From Paenibacillus massiliensis 2301065 = DSM 16942 (GTDB taxonomy: Bacteria; Bacillota; Bacilli; Paenibacillales; Paenibacillaceae), in NCBI RefSeq assembly GCF_000377505.1, contig NZ_KB898187.1, forward strand, positions 248,001-312,000: 64,000 nucleotides of DNA, given 5' to 3'. The translations under genes and the position numbers were made by a program. This document shows positions 9,640-18,630 of this stretch, piece by piece (the stretch's first letter is position 1; every line of letters begins with the position of its first letter). Under the pieces are notes generated by a model. The model was not told where the DNA came from. It searched no databases and was given only the letters and a program-made list of their open reading frames with translations.

Positions 9640-10581
9640 ATGCACAATCAAACTAAGCGTACACGCGCTGCAATCATAGGCTTGGGAGGCATTGCTCAGA
9701 AAGTATATTTGCCACTATTATCCGCTCATGCCCACGTAGAGATAGCAGGGCTCATGAACCGGTCCGCAGAACCGATCGAACGCATGCAGCAGCTATATCG
9801 TATTGAACAGGGTACTACAGATATTAAAGAGTTGCTGTCGTGGGATCTGGATGCAGTCTTTATACATACAGCTACCGAGGCTCATTTCGAGCTGGTTATG
9901 CAGTGTCTGGAGCGTGGACTTGCGGTATATGTAGACAAGCCACTCTCCTATAATATTCGAGAATCGGAAGAGATGACAGCGTTCGCAGAAGCGCAGGGGC
10001 TTCTGTTGGCTGTCGGCTTCAACCGCAGATTCGCTCCATTATACAAGAAAGCTAGAGCGTGGATGGAGGAGGGGGCTCGACTGGAGTCCTTATCTGTCAT
10101 CAAGCATCGCACGGGGCTCCATAATCGTCCGGCCAAAGAGACCATCTATGATGATCTGATTCATATGCTGGACTTACTGGTGTGGATGACCAAGGATGAC
10201 TATGAGCTGCTGCATCATTATGCTCGCACAGACGATGCAGGAAGATTACTGCATAGTGCTGGTGCTGTAAAGCTAAGCGATGGTGCGTACAGTACCTTCG
10301 ATATGGTGCGGCAAGCTGGAACGGACATCGAGAAAATGGAGTTGCATGGCGGCGGGCGATCGGCGATTATCACAAATATGGAGCAGGCGCTATATTACGA
10401 GAAAGGTTCCCTTCCTCAGGAAGAAACGTTCGGAAGCTGGGATGGTATTTTGCATCGACGCGGCTTTGCAGGTGCAGTGGATGAATTCCTCCAGACCCTG
10501 GAGCGTCCAGAGGATTGCCTGATCAGTGCGGATCGTGTGATCGAGAGCCATCATTTAGCTGAATTGATTATCAAGTCTTAG
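9640..10581 (+). CDS. Gfo/Idh/MocA-family oxidoreductase
   Basis: A 313-aa protein. The N-terminal Rossmann fold carries GLGGIAQKVYLPLL (about residues 15-28). The EKP-like motif appears as DKPLSYN (about 107-113), and the C-terminal alpha/beta domain of the family follows. Members are NAD(P)-dependent sugar, inositol or amino-sugar dehydrogenases. The start is preceded by AGGAGA at about 9625-9630. It stands alone, divergent from the DMT gene and upstream of a TetR gene transcribed in the same direction. Substrate cannot be assigned; it resembles the short MviM-like branch. Confidence 0.85.
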   Translation: MHNQTKRTRAAIIGLGGIAQKVYLPLLSAHAHVEIAGLMNRSAEPIERMQQLYRIEQGTTDIKELLSWDLDAVFIHTATEAHFELVMQCLERGLAVYVDKPLSYNIRESEEMTAFAEAQGLLLAVGFNRRFAPLYKKARAWMEEGARLESLSVIKHRTGLHNRPAKETIYDDLIHMLDLLVWMTKDDYELLHHYARTDDAGRLLHSAGAVKLSDGAYSTFDMVRQAGTDIEKMELHGGGRSAIITNMEQALYYEKGSLPQEETFGSWDGILHRRGFAGAVDEFLQTLERPEDCLISADRVIESHHLAELIIKS

Positions 10582-10631
10582 CAGGGGTTCTTCTCGTCAC
10601 GAATTTGTTCGAACGATACAATAAGGCAATT

Positions 10632-10663
10632 TTGTTGACTACTGGGTCAACAAGCAATAGAAT
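10632..10663 (+). promoter_or_regulatory. Overlapping promoter and TetR-type operator
   Basis: The inverted repeat TTGTTGAC-N6-GTCAACAA (10632-10653) overlaps the -35 box TTGACT (10635-10640). A -10 box TAGAAT (10658-10663) follows at exactly 17 bp. The predicted transcription start then falls on or next to the ATG at 10670 of the TetR gene, arguing for autorepression and a leaderless mRNA. Confidence 0.6.
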
Positions 10664-10669
10664 GAATGC

Positions 10670-11245
10670 ATGAGCAGACCGAGAGAATTTGATGTTGATG
10701 ACGTGCTACACCAATGTATGGAAGTATTCTGGGATAAGGGCTTCAAGTCAACCTCCTATGAGGATTTGACTCGTTCTACAGGAGTTAAGAAGCAAAGTCT
10801 GTATTGTGTGTTCAATGATAAGCGCAGTCTATTCTTGAAATCCTTGGCACACTACCGCAGCTATAGTATTGGAGTGCTGAAGGAACTAGATGCCGAGGAC
10901 AAGTCTCCGTTGAGTAAGCTGGAAGCACTGTTAGACTCGCTGCTGAGCGATGAGATGATGAGTCGTGGCTGTATGATGGTCAATACGTCCTTGGAATTCG
11001 GGACAGATGACGCCCAGATCTCCCGCGAGGTGGAGCTGTTGTTCGTAGAGTCAGTGCAGATCATCGAGCGGATCATTCGCAATGGTCAGGAACAGCAGTT
11101 GATTACAGAGCGGTATACTAGCCAGGAGCTGGCAGCTTATCTGAACAATGCGATACTAGGTGCGAGAACCTTAGGTAGATCCGGTGTAGCTCCAGAGCAG
11201 ATCAAAGCCGTCTTGCAAACATCGTTTGCAATGATCTTGGCTTGA
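10670..11245 (+). CDS. TetR/AcrR-family regulator (probably leaderless, autoregulated)
   Basis: A 191-aa protein with an N-terminal TetR DNA-binding domain (about residues 8-55: DVLHQCMEVFWDKGFKSTSYEDLTRSTGVKKQSLY). The rest resembles the YcdC/AcrR-like C-terminal half. An in-frame stop lies 12 nt upstream, so ATG 10670 is the earliest possible start, and no Shine-Dalgarno precedes it. Together with a -10 box ending 6 nt before the ATG this suggests translation of a leaderless transcript. The operator palindrome overlapping its own promoter predicts autorepression. Its other targets are unknown. Confidence 0.85.
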   Translation: MSRPREFDVDDVLHQCMEVFWDKGFKSTSYEDLTRSTGVKKQSLYCVFNDKRSLFLKSLAHYRSYSIGVLKELDAEDKSPLSKLEALLDSLLSDEMMSRGCMMVNTSLEFGTDDAQISREVELLFVESVQIIERIIRNGQEQQLITERYTSQELAAYLNNAILGARTLGRSGVAPEQIKAVLQTSFAMILA

Positions 11246-11386
11246 TCTTTTTTTTTGAACTTTGTACTGGAAGCAGCGAGATGATGGTTCATCCAGCATT
11301 TTGCACAATGATTAATTTTCATGAATAAAAAGGGGGAAATAGAGCGTATAGCGAATATTAAGGTCAGACAAGGAGGGTGAGTGCAT

Positions 11387-11908
11387 ATGGGGCGAACAAC
11401 ATTAGAGATTGGTGTCTTGCCTGGATACGAGCCTGAGATAGGACGGTGGCTTTGGTGTCTGGAGGATGTGCGCAGGACGATTGTGAACAAGCTGAAGGGC
11501 TTAGATCAAGAGTTGCTGGATGAAAAAGTTGACGGTCGGCACAGCATCGGCTCGCTGCTGTATCATATTGCGCTGATTGAGGCGGATTGGCTATATGTCG
11601 AGGTGCTTGAAACCGAATATGAGCCGGAAATTCGTTCTTTGTTCCAGCTAAGTGACCGGTTGGAGAATGGGTCTCTGGTTCATGTGGAAGGAGAAACGCT
11701 GGAACAACATCTTGCTCGCTTGCAGACTGTCCGTGGCAGGCTACTGTATCATTTTAGGCAGATTGATCTGACGGACTGGAGAACGCCAAGGCACCTGGAA
11801 GATTATGATGTCACTCCTGAATGGGTTGTTTATCATTTAGTTGAGCATGAGGCTCATCACAGAGGACAAATATTCGAGCTATTAAGAACATTGCAAACAG
11901 CGAATTAA
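11387..11908 (+). CDS. DinB-family protein
   Basis: A protein of about 173 aa with the DinB four-helix bundle pattern: HSIGSLLYHIALIEADWLYVEVL in the middle and VVYHLVEHEAHHRGQI near the C-terminus. This supplies the three metal-binding histidines of the family. DinB-like proteins are often thiol-dependent (bacillithiol) S-transferases of unknown substrate. AAGGAGGG (11370-11377) precedes both GTG 11381 and ATG 11387; the ATG has better spacing. It is likely transcribed alone. Confidence 0.8.
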   Translation: MGRTTLEIGVLPGYEPEIGRWLWCLEDVRRTIVNKLKGLDQELLDEKVDGRHSIGSLLYHIALIEADWLYVEVLETEYEPEIRSLFQLSDRLENGSLVHVEGETLEQHLARLQTVRGRLLYHFRQIDLTDWRTPRHLEDYDVTPEWVVYHLVEHEAHHRGQIFELLRTLQTAN

Positions 11909-12363
11909 TAAATTGACTTGCCCGGAAGGCAGCAGAGCCTCAAATCACCAAACGAATGGGGCATAAACAGTTATTTACGAGAAGACGTGCTGCAATGTAC
12001 AGTCGAACTGTCTGATCATCCACTAACGTAAATAAACAACGAGCAGGTTAAACTTACTACAAATGACCTCAACAGAGCAGCGATTCTCACATTAGTGAAG
12101 AATCGCTGCTCTGTTGAGGTTTTAGGCTTTTGAGAGGACAGGGAGCTGTCTTTGCCACTTCAAAATCTCGAAAAGAGACCTTCCTAAAAATCATTTTAGG
12201 GGCAGCTCCTCTAGAATAATTTGAGCAGTTCTTTAAAGATTGGAATAGACAGGGTGGACAGGAAATAATCCTAGAAGTGACAGTAATAATCCAATGAATG
12301 GAAGTATCCAGTCATATCTGTATTGTATCGAGAAAATACGCAATACTGGAGGGAAATGATGAC
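11909..12363 (+). terminator. Intergenic region with 21-bp-stem terminator (12067-12125)
   Basis: No gene is seen in this stretch. CCTCAACAGAGCAGCGATTCT (12067-12087) pairs perfectly with 12099-12119 and is followed by TTTTAGGCTTTT, a strong terminator about 160 bp past DinB. A second, weaker inverted repeat (GGAGCTG ... CAGCTCC, about 12141-12211) may belong to the leader of the ABC transporter operon. Confidence 0.75.
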
Positions 12364-13314
12364 ATGAACAACGCTAGAGATCCCCTGATCGGTACACAAT
12401 CATTAAAGAGGCCCAGAAGAGATAAATATCATTTATTTCTAATGGCGTTACCCTTTCTAGTGTTGGCCTTTCTCTTTTCTTACTTGCCTCTTTACGGATG
12501 GATTTATGCTTTTTATGATTATCGGCCAGGCATCCCGCTCTCTACTTCGGAATACATGGGTTTTGAATGGTTCGCCTCAATGGTATCGAATGATATACAA
12601 CGTCAGGAAATTATCAGGGTTCTACGCAACACAGTTGCCATAAGCAGCTTAAATATTGCGACCTCCATATTACCAGTAATCTTTGCAGTATTTCTGATTG
12701 AGCTCAGAAGCACGAAGTTCAAAAAAATCGTACAAACACTCACAACCTTGCCGAACTTCATCAGCTGGGTGCTTGTATACTCGTTCGCGTTCATGTTGTT
12801 TTCTGTAGACAATGGCTTCCTCAATAACTTTCTGCTGGAGATGGGCTGGATTTCCCAGCCGCTGAATATTCTGGCCTCCGATGATCATACCTGGCTGGCG
12901 ATGACGTTATGGAGTGTGTGGAAGGGGCTTGGATGGGGCGCAATTATGTATATCGCGGCCATTACAGGAATCGATCAAGAGATCTATGAAGCAGCGAGGG
13001 TCGATGGCGCAGGACGCTTTCGTTTGATGTGGCATGTGACTGTTCCAGGGCTTATGCCAACATTTTTCGTACTATTGTTACTCTCCATTGGGAACTTCAT
13101 CAATAACGGTATGGAGCAGTTCTATGTATTCCAAAATGCGATGAACACGAGCCATATTGAAGTGCTGGACCTGTACGTCTACAATATCGGGATGACTAAT
13201 TCCAACTTTGGGTTTGCCACGGCTGTTAGTTTACTGAAATCGCTGGTCAGTCTGTTTCTGCTGTTCGTAGCCAACAATCTGTCCAGAGTTATTCGAAAAG
13301 AAAGTATCTTCTAA
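12364..13314 (+). CDS. LplB-type sugar ABC transporter permease
   Basis: A protein of about 316 aa with six membrane segments and the permease EAA loop (EIYEAARVDGAGRFRLMWHVTVPGL) that docks on the ATPase. It belongs to the LplB/YtcP branch of carbohydrate uptake ABC transporters common in Paenibacillus. ATG 12364 is used because GGAGGG (12348-12353) lies 10 nt upstream; earlier in-frame codons lack a site. It is the first gene of a three-gene operon with a second permease and a lipoprotein. No ATPase is encoded, so a shared MsmX-type ATPase is expected. Confidence 0.9.
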   Translation: MNNARDPLIGTQSLKRPRRDKYHLFLMALPFLVLAFLFSYLPLYGWIYAFYDYRPGIPLSTSEYMGFEWFASMVSNDIQRQEIIRVLRNTVAISSLNIATSILPVIFAVFLIELRSTKFKKIVQTLTTLPNFISWVLVYSFAFMLFSVDNGFLNNFLLEMGWISQPLNILASDDHTWLAMTLWSVWKGLGWGAIMYIAAITGIDQEIYEAARVDGAGRFRLMWHVTVPGLMPTFFVLLLLSIGNFINNGMEQFYVFQNAMNTSHIEVLDLYVYNIGMTNSNFGFATAVSLLKSLVSLFLLFVANNLSRVIRKESIF

Positions 13315-13349
13315 ATCCTGAGAACAGCGTAAAGGAGGGGAATTGCAGC

Positions 13350-14237
13350 ATGCCGATTAAAGAGAGATTCACATGGTTTCACCTCATCAATTATACGGTA
13401 TTTACGATCATCACGATCATATGTGTATTTCCATTTTACTATCTGTTTATTAATACGATCAGCAACAATGACCTGAGCAGTAGAGGGCTGGTCATGTTTT
13501 ACCCGAAAGGCTTGCACTTTACCAACTACACGGATGTCTTCAAAATTCCAGGTCTGGGTCAAGCAGCGCTTGTGTCTGTTGGTCGTACGCTAATTGGTAC
13601 CGCATTAACGGTGCTTGCATCTGCTTTTCTCGGTTATCTCTTCACCACACACATGTGGGGACGAAAATTTTGGTATCGCTTTCTCGTCATTACGATGTAC
13701 TTTAATGCCGGTCTTATTCCGTGGTATTTAACGATGCTACATCTGGGACTAACCAACAATTTCTTAGCTTATATCTTGCCTGCCATCGTCCAACCATTCT
13801 TTATTATCCTTGTCAAAACCTTTGTAGAGTCTACACCTCTAGCTCTGCAGGAATCAGCACAAATAGATGGCGCAGGCTATTTCAAAATCTTTACAACCAT
13901 CATCTTCCCGCTCATCACACCCATTCTAGCGACCATTGCTATTTTCTCCTCCGTCAGCCAGTGGAACAGCTTTACTGATACCCTGTTCTTGATTACGGAC
14001 CAGCGTCTGTTCACGCTCCAATTTATATTGTATCGATACATGAATGAAGCCACGTCGATAGCACAGTTAATGAAGCAATCTACAGGTGGCATGGATCTGG
14101 ACTTGGCCAACATGGCTACTCCGACCTCCATCCGAACTACGGTCTCCATGGTTGTTGTGCTGCCTATTCTGCTCGTGTATCCGTTTTTCCAGCGCTTTTT
14201 TGTTAAAGGAATCATGATTGGTGCCGTTAAGGGTTAA
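13350..14237 (+). CDS. YtcP/CarB-type sugar ABC transporter permease
   Basis: A 295-aa second permease subunit with six hydrophobic segments and the EAA motif in ALQESAQIDGAGYFKIFTTIIFPLITPI. It starts 35 nt after the first permease behind AAAGGAGGGG. It should form the heterodimeric membrane channel with the preceding protein. Family members import complex or acidic oligosaccharides; the pectin-degrading genes elsewhere in the window make a rhamnogalacturonan-derived substrate plausible but unproven. Confidence 0.9.
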   Translation: MPIKERFTWFHLINYTVFTIITIICVFPFYYLFINTISNNDLSSRGLVMFYPKGLHFTNYTDVFKIPGLGQAALVSVGRTLIGTALTVLASAFLGYLFTTHMWGRKFWYRFLVITMYFNAGLIPWYLTMLHLGLTNNFLAYILPAIVQPFFIILVKTFVESTPLALQESAQIDGAGYFKIFTTIIFPLITPILATIAIFSSVSQWNSFTDTLFLITDQRLFTLQFILYRYMNEATSIAQLMKQSTGGMDLDLANMATPTSIRTTVSMVVVLPILLVYPFFQRFFVKGIMIGAVKG

Positions 14238-14368
14238 TCTCAGCTACTTCACCTGAAGGGAGGAAGGCTACACGAAATGATGATGACATTTATAATTATT
14301 GAAATCTATAGACAGTGATATCTCCGGGCTTGCGTGGCAAAAGAAGGATTACACATAAGGGAGGACGT

Positions 14369-16102
14369 ATGTACATGAAAAAAAGATATCAACCGGTGCT
14401 ACTTGTTCTTATGTGCGTCATATTTATATTTACTTCAGCCTGCAGCAGCAAGGATAATGACGGAGCCGAAGCAGGAGACTCCACAAAGCTGACAATCGAC
14501 GTATTCTCCATGCTCGCTAACTATGCCGGTGAGCAGCCTGGATGGTTCGCCAAGCTTGTCGAGGACAAATTTGATCTTAAGTTAAATATCATCTCTTCCA
14601 ATCTGGCTGGCGGACAGCAAAAAATCGCAACCATGATGGCCTCTGGCGATCTAGGCGATCTCGTTGTGTTTGGCACGAATGGTAAGGACTATCAAGACGC
14701 AATCAAGGCAGGACTTTTGCTCGATTGGACTCAGGATGGGCTGCTTGACACACATGGTCAAGGCTTATTGAAATATGCTCCTGAAGCAATCGAAGCCAAC
14801 AAGACGCAATTCGGTGGCGGTACGAGCGTGTACGGAGTGGGCTTTGACGTGGGTACAGGAGAGGGGCCCTCAGAAGGTGTAACGATGAGCTATGGGCCTA
14901 ATCTGCGCTGGGACTTGTACCAGAAGCTTGGCAGCCCCAAAATCAAGACATTGAATGATTACTTGCCGGTATTGAAGAAAATGCAAGAACTGGAGCCTAA
15001 AAGTGAATCTGGTCGTCCGACCTATGGAATATCGCTCTGGTCCGATTGGGACAGCAACTACATGACACTTGCCAAGGTCATTGCCCAGTTCCATGGTTAT
15101 AATGAAGGCGATGGACTTAACCCGGCAGGTCTGACTTTGACGCATCAGAATAAGAATGAGTGGCAAGGCATCCTCGATGAAGACGGGTATTACCTTCAAG
15201 GTCTTAAATTCTATTATGATGCTAATCAGCTGGGGTTGCTTGATCCCGATTCTTTGACGCAAAAGTTCTCCGATGTCTCCAACAAGGTCAAGGATGGACA
15301 AGTGCTCTTCTCCCATTTCCCTTGGGTAGATAACGTGTACAACACTTCGGAACGTACTGCTGAAGGTAAAGGCTTTGCTTTGGTGCCTTTTGAAGAGGAG
15401 AAGATCACATCCTACGGGATGAGTCCGTATGGTGGGAACCGAATATGGGCCATCGGGTCTAAAGCGAAGAACCCGGAGCGAATTATGGAATTTCTGAGCT
15501 GGCTGTATTCTCCAGAAGGTGTGATGGAATCCAATTACGGCCCTAAAGGGCTCGCATGGGACATTGACGATCAAGGCAAACCATTCGTCACAGAATATGG
15601 ATGGAAAGCATTACCTGCGAGCTCGGAGCCAGTTCCAGCGGAATATGGAGGCGGTACTTTCAAGGATGGCATGAATCAGATCAATAACACGACACTGAAG
15701 CTTACCAATATTCACCCGGAAACAGGTGAGCCGTATGACTATAACCTCTGGAATTCAACGCTGAATCATGACCCGGACCCCGTAACCCAAAGCTGGCGGG
15801 AAGCCATGGGAGCTACCACTGCGAAAGAGTATTTTTTGAATAACGATATGATCGAGGTGTCAAAACCGTTCTTCACAACGGAGACTCCTGCTACAACACC
15901 GGCCCAGCTTCAGCAAAAGCTCGACGGTATCGGTAAAATTATCAAGGAATATTCCTGGAAAATGATTTTTGCCAAGAATGAAGCAGAATACAATAGCCTC
16001 AAAGAAGAGATGATGACTAAATCCAAAGGTCTGGGGTATGACGAGGTTATACAATACGAAGTTGAACTAGCAGAACGGACAGTATTCCCTCACAAAAAAT
16101 AA
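14369..16102 (+). CDS. LplA-type extracellular sugar-binding lipoprotein
   Basis: A protein of about 577 aa. It starts with KK, a hydrophobic stretch (PVLLVLMCVIFIFTSAC) and a lipobox-like TSAC-SS, so the Cys is lipidated after signal peptidase II cleavage. The long (over 550 aa) family 1 solute-binding fold is typical of LplA/YtcQ partners of LplB/YtcP permeases. GGGAGG lies 6 nt before ATG 14369. It completes the ABC import operon and is followed by a strong terminator. Ligand unknown. Confidence 0.88.
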   Translation: MYMKKRYQPVLLVLMCVIFIFTSACSSKDNDGAEAGDSTKLTIDVFSMLANYAGEQPGWFAKLVEDKFDLKLNIISSNLAGGQQKIATMMASGDLGDLVVFGTNGKDYQDAIKAGLLLDWTQDGLLDTHGQGLLKYAPEAIEANKTQFGGGTSVYGVGFDVGTGEGPSEGVTMSYGPNLRWDLYQKLGSPKIKTLNDYLPVLKKMQELEPKSESGRPTYGISLWSDWDSNYMTLAKVIAQFHGYNEGDGLNPAGLTLTHQNKNEWQGILDEDGYYLQGLKFYYDANQLGLLDPDSLTQKFSDVSNKVKDGQVLFSHFPWVDNVYNTSERTAEGKGFALVPFEEEKITSYGMSPYGGNRIWAIGSKAKNPERIMEFLSWLYSPEGVMESNYGPKGLAWDIDDQGKPFVTEYGWKALPASSEPVPAEYGGGTFKDGMNQINNTTLKLTNIHPETGEPYDYNLWNSTLNHDPDPVTQSWREAMGATTAKEYFLNNDMIEVSKPFFTTETPATTPAQLQQKLDGIGKIIKEYSWKMIFAKNEAEYNSLKEEMMTKSKGLGYDEVIQYEVELAERTVFPHKK

Positions 16103-16127
16103 CTTTGGAATCCTCGCTCTTGTGAAC

Positions 16128-16178
16128 AAGAAGGAGGCCTAACGTAGGCATATAGCACACGTTAAGCCTTCTTCTTTT
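16128..16178 (+). terminator. Intrinsic terminator of the ABC operon
   Basis: AAGAAGG(A)GGCCTAACGT pairs with ACGTTAAGCCTTCTT and is followed by CTTTTA. It lies between the lipoprotein gene and the convergent MATE gene and could act in both directions. Confidence 0.75.
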
Positions 16179-16243
16179 ATTCTGTGTATGTGATGGGTTC
16201 TTGTTATGCATGCCTCTATGCATTCCTGTTCCATGGGGAGAAG

Positions 16244-17602
16244 CTACTGTGGCTGGGCGAAATGGTCCATATCCGGCTGCAATCGGGTCCGCAGCGCATA
16301 CATCATGATGGCACCAACGAGGAAAGCAACGACATCTGCAATGACAAGCGACCAGACTACACCGTGCAGGCCGCTCATTTGATTAGCGATGTAGAGCACA
16401 GGAATCAGTGTAATTCCTTGAATAATAGACATCACAAAGGCGGCGGTTCCTTGCCCTGTTGCTTGGAAGATCCCCGTGAACAAGGTGGTAGCTCCTGAGA
16501 TGAACAGGGATAAGAACGTCACATGAAGAATGTAGCTACCCATTTCAATGAATAGCGGATCTTTCGTAAATAGACTAATTAAGTGGTCGGAGGTGAGATA
16601 GACGATGACGCCGAACACGACGGCTAATGACACAATTACTTTGATTGTAAATCCAATGGTATGCTTCATGCGTAATTTGTTCGCTGTAAAAGTGTAGGCA
16701 ATGAGCGGCACAACTCCCTCGCATAAGCCCATCAAAATGAACTCGGGAAATTGCAATAACCGTGATGAAATACCGTATCCTGCTATGGCTTGTTCCCCAT
16801 ATTCGATCAGAAAATGATTCACGATGAGTGACATGGCACCCAAGAAGATGCTCATAACAAAGACGGGGACGCCGATTTTGAATACATTACTCAGAATGTC
16901 TTTAGTAGCCTTGAACCATTTTAGGGAGATGGTTAAAAAGGGGCTCTTGTTTCCGATATGGAGGGCGTAGAATGTGCTCGCAACCACATTAGAAATGACC
17001 GTAGCAGACGCCACCCCGATCACGTCCCAATGGAAGACGAAGATGACTAGTGCATCGAGAATGATATTAACGACCACACTGAGAAGCATACCGATCATCG
17101 AAGTGATCGCTGCACCCTCCGAGCGCACGATATTCTCCAGCGTAAAGAATAATACAACGAATGGTGAACCCAACAGCATAACCATGACATAGTCCTTCGT
17201 GAATCCGAACGATTCAGGCGTTGCTCCCAGTCCATGAACGACAGGATCAATCAACGGCAGGCCCAAGGCCATGACGATAAGACCGAGAACCAGACTGCTG
17301 TAAAAGGCGAAAGATGACACGTGCTTCGCGTCATCGTATCGGTGTTCTCCAAGCAATCGGGAGATGAATGTACCGCTCCCCATACCCATCAGATTGCCTA
17401 GCGCCATAATGACCGCAAATAGAGGCAAGGTTAGTGTGAGTGCGGTAAGCATGGAAGTATTGCCTAGCGTGCCAAGGAAATAGGCATTCAATATCGAGTA
17501 TATGACACTCATTGACGTACCTAGCATCATCGGTACAGCGAAGTGGGCTACGGCTTTTGCGATTGGTGCCTTTTCAAAATAATAGAGATTTTCTGCATCC
17601 AT
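16244..17602 (-). CDS. MATE-family efflux transporter
   Basis: A 452-aa protein with 12 hydrophobic segments in two MatE repeats (VPMMLGTSMSVIYSILNAYFLGTLGN; NVFKIGVPVFVMSIFLGAM), the standard length for a Na+/H+-driven multidrug and toxin extruder. It is divergent from a TetR gene (17767-18447). The intergenic region carries three copies of a 13-bp palindromic motif, so the regulator very probably represses this pump. Substrate unknown. Confidence 0.88.
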   Translation of the reverse strand: MDAENLYYFEKAPIAKAVAHFAVPMMLGTSMSVIYSILNAYFLGTLGNTSMLTALTLTLPLFAVIMALGNLMGMGSGTFISRLLGEHRYDDAKHVSSFAFYSSLVLGLIVMALGLPLIDPVVHGLGATPESFGFTKDYVMVMLLGSPFVVLFFTLENIVRSEGAAITSMIGMLLSVVVNIILDALVIFVFHWDVIGVASATVISNVVASTFYALHIGNKSPFLTISLKWFKATKDILSNVFKIGVPVFVMSIFLGAMSLIVNHFLIEYGEQAIAGYGISSRLLQFPEFILMGLCEGVVPLIAYTFTANKLRMKHTIGFTIKVIVSLAVVFGVIVYLTSDHLISLFTKDPLFIEMGSYILHVTFLSLFISGATTLFTGIFQATGQGTAAFVMSIIQGITLIPVLYIANQMSGLHGVVWSLVIADVVAFLVGAIMMYALRTRLQPDMDHFAQPQ

Positions 17603-17665
17603 GTGGAGTCACTACCTTCTTCATTTATTTTTGCTTCAGCTACTCTGGAGTGCTTTTTCAACAGA

Positions 17666-17748
17666 CTAACAGTGTTAGATTGCGCCTTACAGTGTTAGAT
17701 GATATCATGAACCTAATCAACCTGTAAAGCATAAACTTACACCGTTAG
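17666..17748. promoter_or_regulatory. Three operator copies between MATE and TetR genes
   Basis: CTAACAGTGTTAG (17666-17678), CTTACAGTGTTAG (17686-17698) and CTTACACCGTTAG (17736-17748) share the imperfect palindrome CTWAC-NNN-GTTAG. The first two are 20 bp apart (two helical turns). The third sits 18 bp before the TetR start codon. This is a good TetR operator set controlling both divergent genes. Confidence 0.65.
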
Positions 17749-17766
17749 ATAAAAGGATGGATAGCT

Positions 17767-18447
17767 ATGAAAAAACAGCAGCCACAGATTTCGGAGGATA
17801 AAATTTTGGAAGCTTCCTGGGAGCTTCTTGGGGAGGATGGCATCGAGAAATTCAGCATGAGACGATTGGCCGACCGTCTGGGAATTCAGGCCCCGTCTTT
17901 GTACTGGTACTTCAAAAGTAAGCAGAATCTCTATCAGCGCCTGGCCAATCAAATATCGAAAATAATACTGGAGGAGTTCCACTCCGATGGAGACTGGAAG
18001 GAGCAGATGGCGGGGCTGGCTGTAACGGTAAGGAGTGTGCTTGGTCGGTATCCGTGCTCCACGCAACTGATGATGATGACGCTGCCTCACGAGCCTGACA
18101 TGATCCGGTTCACCAACCGTATGCTACTCTGCATGGAATCGACACCACTTGAGCAAGAGCAGAAGTTGCAGGCGGTTCTTACGCTTGTGAACTATGTTTT
18201 CTATTTCGTTCTGGACAATTATCAGCATGAGCGCAATATAACTGCGATCCTAACGGAGCAGGGTGTGGTTCCGATCGGGGAGATGGACGGTCTGCTGGAT
18301 TCGATGAGTGAGTCGGAAGCAGGATTGTTCCGAAGCATCTACAGGAGCGGGCTATTCAAGGTGATGGGGAGCGATGGTGCGTTCGAATTTGGCTTGAAGC
18401 TGATTTTGCTCGGAATTGAGCAGGTCATAAAGGAGCAGGAGAAGTAG
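17767..18447 (+). CDS. TetR-family repressor (Tet-repressor-like C-terminal domain)
   Basis: A 226-aa protein with an N-terminal helix-turn-helix (KILEASWELLGEDGIEKFSMRRLADRLGIQAPSLYWYFKSKQNLYQRL, about residues 12-60). The PSLYWYFKSK recognition helix and length match the TetR_C_1 branch, classical repressors of divergent efflux pumps. It faces the MATE gene across a region with three operator copies. The ligand is probably a substrate of that pump. Confidence 0.88.
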   Translation: MKKQQPQISEDKILEASWELLGEDGIEKFSMRRLADRLGIQAPSLYWYFKSKQNLYQRLANQISKIILEEFHSDGDWKEQMAGLAVTVRSVLGRYPCSTQLMMMTLPHEPDMIRFTNRMLLCMESTPLEQEQKLQAVLTLVNYVFYFVLDNYQHERNITAILTEQGVVPIGEMDGLLDSMSESEAGLFRSIYRSGLFKVMGSDGAFEFGLKLILLGIEQVIKEQEK

Positions 18448-18561
18448 AATTTACTAGAAGTATTTATGTAAACCCTCATTCATCGCACTATGGTTTCATT
18501 AATCGCCTTATAGTTCCTTTCCTTTTTGGACTGTTCTTTTTTCTGTTTTTGGATATGTCTC

Positions 18562-18594
18562 ACCCATCCACTTATTGATATACTGGCACAGGGA
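18562..18594 (+). promoter_or_regulatory. Candidate MocR operator upstream of YggS-like gene
   Basis: This 33-bp segment matches 26 of 33 positions of 20986-21018 between the mocR-like and glyA genes. The shared core is ATTGATATACTRGCA. It suggests the YggS-like gene belongs to the same regulon. Confidence 0.5.
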
Positions 18595-18630
18595 TTGACG
18601 TATTTAATATCTGAAAGAGGGTAGAAGAGC

